From positions 1 through 49,220 of the IMG/VR virus record IMGVR_UViG_3300030107_004314: a DNA stretch of 49,220 nucleotides. The stretch is one strand, 5' to 3'. The notes under the pieces are model-generated. The model had not been told where the DNA came from, ran no database searches, and worked only from the letters and a program-made list of their open reading frames with translations. Positions 47,417 through 49,220 of this stretch are shown piece after piece (position 1 is the stretch's first letter; each line of letters starts with the position of its first letter). This stretch comes from a virus. The position numbers and the translations under genes were made by a program.

Positions 47417-48050
47417 TATGTTTGTGTTGCTGAATGACGTTTACATTCTGAACAACAATATCTGCACAAATAGAAGCGTAAGGTGACTTGGGATGGAAAG
47501 TTACACCTAATTTTGTTTGTTCACCACAGTGTTTAAGCCTAGCCATTTCAAAATCTAAACGTTTATTAGCTAATAATTGTTGATTTAAATCTGTTTGGGT
47601 TTTAGCTGCTTTAATACATCCTCTTTGTAAACGTCTATCAAGTGGTACAGATAAAGTAGCAGACAAACCTAAACTAATATTGCTATTTTGTTTTTGTCCT
47701 GTTCTTGTAGGCATATAGTAAAGAACATCTCCAGGATTTGCTAAATTACCATCAGCATCAGTAGACGTGTCGTACACTGGATCGTCATAATATTCCTCGT
47801 ATGGTGTCTTAAAAGAGTGCAGGCCAGTCAAGAAAGGGGTAAAATTAAGCGTAGGTCCTTGGCATGATACTCCACCACCATAAGTATTAGTTATATACGG
47901 ACCCTGAAGAACTTGAATTGCTTGATTCGTTACCGAGCCAGATGAGTTAGCAACTGGATTAGCGGTAGCCGATACGCCTCCTACTGTCTCTGCTTTTGAG
48001 GTATAAAAAAAATTATTAGCTCCTATTAGTAGTATTAATAGATATTTTAT
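47190..48050 (-). CDS. secreted cyanophage protein, probable non-ATG start, ~286 aa
   Basis: A clear signal peptide (IKYLLILLIGANNFFYTSKA) is followed by ETVGGVSATANPVANSSG, a sequence I know from cyanophage genomes, then a Cys-containing domain (GCIKAAKTQTDLNQQLLANK, SPYASICADIVVQN) and a ~75-residue Ser/Glu tail. The signal begins at an ATA codon (48050-48048) that overlaps the upstream stop like a normal ATGA pair. The only ATG in frame, at 48158, would add 36 residues read out of frame over the previous gene. Confidence 0.68.
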   Translation of the reverse strand: MKYLLILLIGANNFFYTSKAETVGGVSATANPVANSSGSVTNQAIQVLQGPYITNTYGGGVSCQGPTLNFTPFLTGLHSFKTPYEEYYDDPVYDTSTDADGNLANPGDVLYYMPTRTGQKQNSNISLGLSATLSVPLDRRLQRGCIKAAKTQTDLNQQLLANKRLDFEMARLKHCGEQTKLGVTFHPKSPYASICADIVVQNVNVIQQHKHTISSPSSSLVPSEQEDLSSLDTDSQQSQIESTSSDSSQEVSEASSLKSLSSALSPSEESPLGVWQIGRMKSQQQQ

Positions 48051-48472
48051 TGACTGAAAGTTGAAACTGTGTCTGTTACACTCGTCATTTCTGTCGTGCG
48101 ATTTATTATTGTTTGATTTACCAAGCCTGGTTGAGATAGTGTTGTAGTAAATTGCCATGATTGGTCTGCATTCTTTATTGAGAAGTTAGGCACATTATTT
48201 GCATCTAATCCACTCCATGTTGAAGTCACGCCATCAAGTGTGTTACTCACTGATGTAGACGGCGGTAATAGCGTAGCACCATCAGCCTTTATATTTGTTC
48301 CTGTGACTGTATATTCCCACCCTGTTTTATAATCTATAGAATTTATGACCTCCGTGACTTTTGTAGTCGTTTCCGTATGGCTGGTCATAGATCCACTTTG
48401 GAAATTTGGGACCACTGGGACTGCATTAGCAGTCGTTGGGAATAATAAAAACAGCCATAAAAGCCGTTTCAT
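48047..48472 (-). CDS. secreted cyanophage protein, 141 aa
   Basis: MKRLLWLFLLFPTTANAVPVVPNFQSG... has a signal peptide with cleavage after ANA. The mature part (TETTTKVTEVINSIDYKTGWEYTVTGTNI) resembles cyanophage proteins I recall, beta-rich and Ser/Thr-rich. ATG 48472 lies 2 bases after the upstream stop; a TTG two codons earlier is the alternative. Confidence 0.75.
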   Translation of the reverse strand: MKRLLWLFLLFPTTANAVPVVPNFQSGSMTSHTETTTKVTEVINSIDYKTGWEYTVTGTNIKADGATLLPPSTSVSNTLDGVTSTWSGLDANNVPNFSIKNADQSWQFTTTLSQPGLVNQTIINRTTEMTSVTDTVSTFSQ

Positions 48473-48474
48473 AA

Positions 48475-48960
48475 TCAATCTACTACAATTTCTGAGACGA
48501 ATTGTCCAGTTGCCGTGGTGCCTGCTCCTCCAGCGGTCAGGGTCATTACACCTTGTGAGGTTATAGTTCCTGCAAGCGATCCCGCTACTCCAGCTGCGTG
48601 AGACGTTACGTCAGAGAAGTTAGCAACGGCTCCAACTGCAGGTGCTGATGTAGGTACGGCGTCAGCTTGAGTGTAGCTTTGTGTGAAAGAAAATGAGGCC
48701 CCTGGAACATCCTGAGTAGCTGCAATAGTACCAGGTGCATAAACTCCCGACGTTATTGTACCAACGGATACTGTATTGGCAGTTGTTCCATCAGTTGTAT
48801 CTACTCCATTACCGCTGATAGAAAAGGAGCTTCCTATTCTTTCGGTTTGAGTTATTCCGGCGTTTACCGTAAGCTGTGTTGATGTACTTAGTTTATGCGT
48901 CAAATCTGCACGAGCTACTGGAGCACTAAACAAAAATATTATTGGCAATAATTTCCACAT
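48475..48960 (-). CDS. secreted cyanophage protein, 161 aa
   Basis: Signal peptide MWKLLPIIFLFSAPVARA, then DLTHKLSTSTQLTVNAG, GTTANTVSV and GGAGTTATGQFVSEIVVD, which match a protein I recall from several cyanophages. All-beta and Ala/Thr/Ser-rich. First gene of the leftward trio, so its promoter should sit at 48961-49030. Confidence 0.75.
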   Translation of the reverse strand: MWKLLPIIFLFSAPVARADLTHKLSTSTQLTVNAGITQTERIGSSFSISGNGVDTTDGTTANTVSVGTITSGVYAPGTIAATQDVPGASFSFTQSYTQADAVPTSAPAVGAVANFSDVTSHAAGVAGSLAGTITSQGVMTLTAGGAGTTATGQFVSEIVVD

Positions 48961-48991
48961 TTTTTTTGAGGTAATTAGTGTAACGTTTCTA

Positions 48992-49015
48992 TAAGTTTAC
49001 TAAGGGGTAAACTTA
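48992..49015. promoter_or_regulatory. 9-bp inverted repeat between divergent genes
   Basis: TAAGTTTAC (48992-49000) and GTAAACTTA (49007-49015) with a 6-base loop. It lies between a leftward and a rightward gene, so it could be an operator for both. There is no T-tract, so a terminator is unlikely. Confidence 0.5.
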
Positions 49016-49035
49016 GTAGGTATTGCTATCATACG

Positions 49036-49220
49036 ATGACTGAAGATGTAACAAAGTCTCCTACAACACCATCTAAAAAAGAGGAGAAAAAGAAAAACGT
49101 TTTTACAAAAATAAAAGAAGGTATTGATGACAAAGAAGAACAGTTAGTAATTTTGTCCACTTTCGTGAGGCTTGGGGTTGTTGTTTGGTCCGGATTTATC
49201 ATTTCATTAAATTACATTAC
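49036..49220 (+). CDS. membrane protein cut by right edge, at least 61 aa
   Basis: ATG 49036; no stop before the edge. MTEDVTKSPTTPSKKEEKKK is a Lys-rich head, then DKEEQLVILSTFVRLGVVVWSGFIISLNYIT, a membrane helix. The topology, charged N-terminus and hydrophobic C-terminal segment, resembles small cyanophage membrane proteins near the fibre genes. Holin-like function is a guess. Confidence 0.65.
   Translation, partial: MTEDVTKSPTTPSKKEEKKKNVFTKIKEGIDDKEEQLVILSTFVRLGVVVWSGFIISLNYI

Overview
This window reads as a large part of a tailed-phage genome infecting marine picocyanobacteria (Synechococcus or Prochlorococcus type). The main reasons are the virion genes at the right end: a set of short secreted, signal-peptide proteins, a small solitary membrane gene, 'MATQVQFRRGTS'-type and DUF7483/LamG-type fibre proteins, and a protein with a CxC...WCKHIYA signature. 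I recognise all of these from cyanophage genomes by memory, without any search. A cyanobacterial-looking tRNA-Gln(UUG) agrees with this. No integrase, DNA polymerase, primase, helicase, tape-measure or tail-sheath gene is visible. A podovirus-like particle is therefore my best guess, and the window may be an incomplete genome. The left edge lies inside a 12-bp tandem repeat, a common place for an assembly to break, and the right edge cuts an open gene.

Layout. (1) 1-1446: a Gln/Asn/Pro repeat protein cut by the left edge (minus strand), two tiny membrane proteins and a 2-oxoglutarate oxygenase (plus strand), then a tRNA-Gln gene. (2) 1458-17894: a leftward, densely packed block of about 45 small genes, many coupled by ATGA or TAATG overlaps. 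Recognisable members are a prolyl-hydroxylase-like oxygenase, DUF2997, a zinc-ribbon regulator, a ribbon-helix-helix regulator, DUF2786, a YubB/DUF1281-like protein, a 'YCHWDG' phage protein, a C5-cytosine DNA methyltransferase and a GP88-like Cys-motif protein. Several genes were found by reading the gaps: 3278-3436, 3763-3867, 5299-5454, 6536-6697, 15797-15943, 15936-16088 and 16312-16464. Ten gene starts in this block carry a TACACACA-type tract shortly upstream of the ATG. (3) 9570-10085, inside that block: an array of four hairpin elements whose stems covary perfectly. This is the best candidate here for an undescribed structured RNA. (4) 17895-18707: a divergent intergenic region with an A/T-rich stretch, dyads, four roughly 33-bp iterons and four DnaA boxes, very probably a replication origin. 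(5) 18708-47416: a rightward virion block. It runs from glycine- and alanine-rich putative internal virion or tail proteins, through the terminase subunits, an AbrB-like protein, portal, scaffold, major capsid, connectors, large structural proteins and fibres, to small conserved cyanophage proteins. (6) 47190-48960: three leftward genes, two with clear and one with a probable signal peptide, then a rightward membrane-protein gene cut by the right edge.

How it fits together. The origin separates an early/takeover block going left from a virion block going right. DnaA boxes with no visible replication enzymes suggest dependence on the host replisome, or that replication genes lie outside the window. 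In the virion block the order small terminase, large terminase, portal, scaffold, capsid is the usual packaging/head module. The portal and scaffold genes share about 550 bp in different frames, marked by a local rise in G+C.
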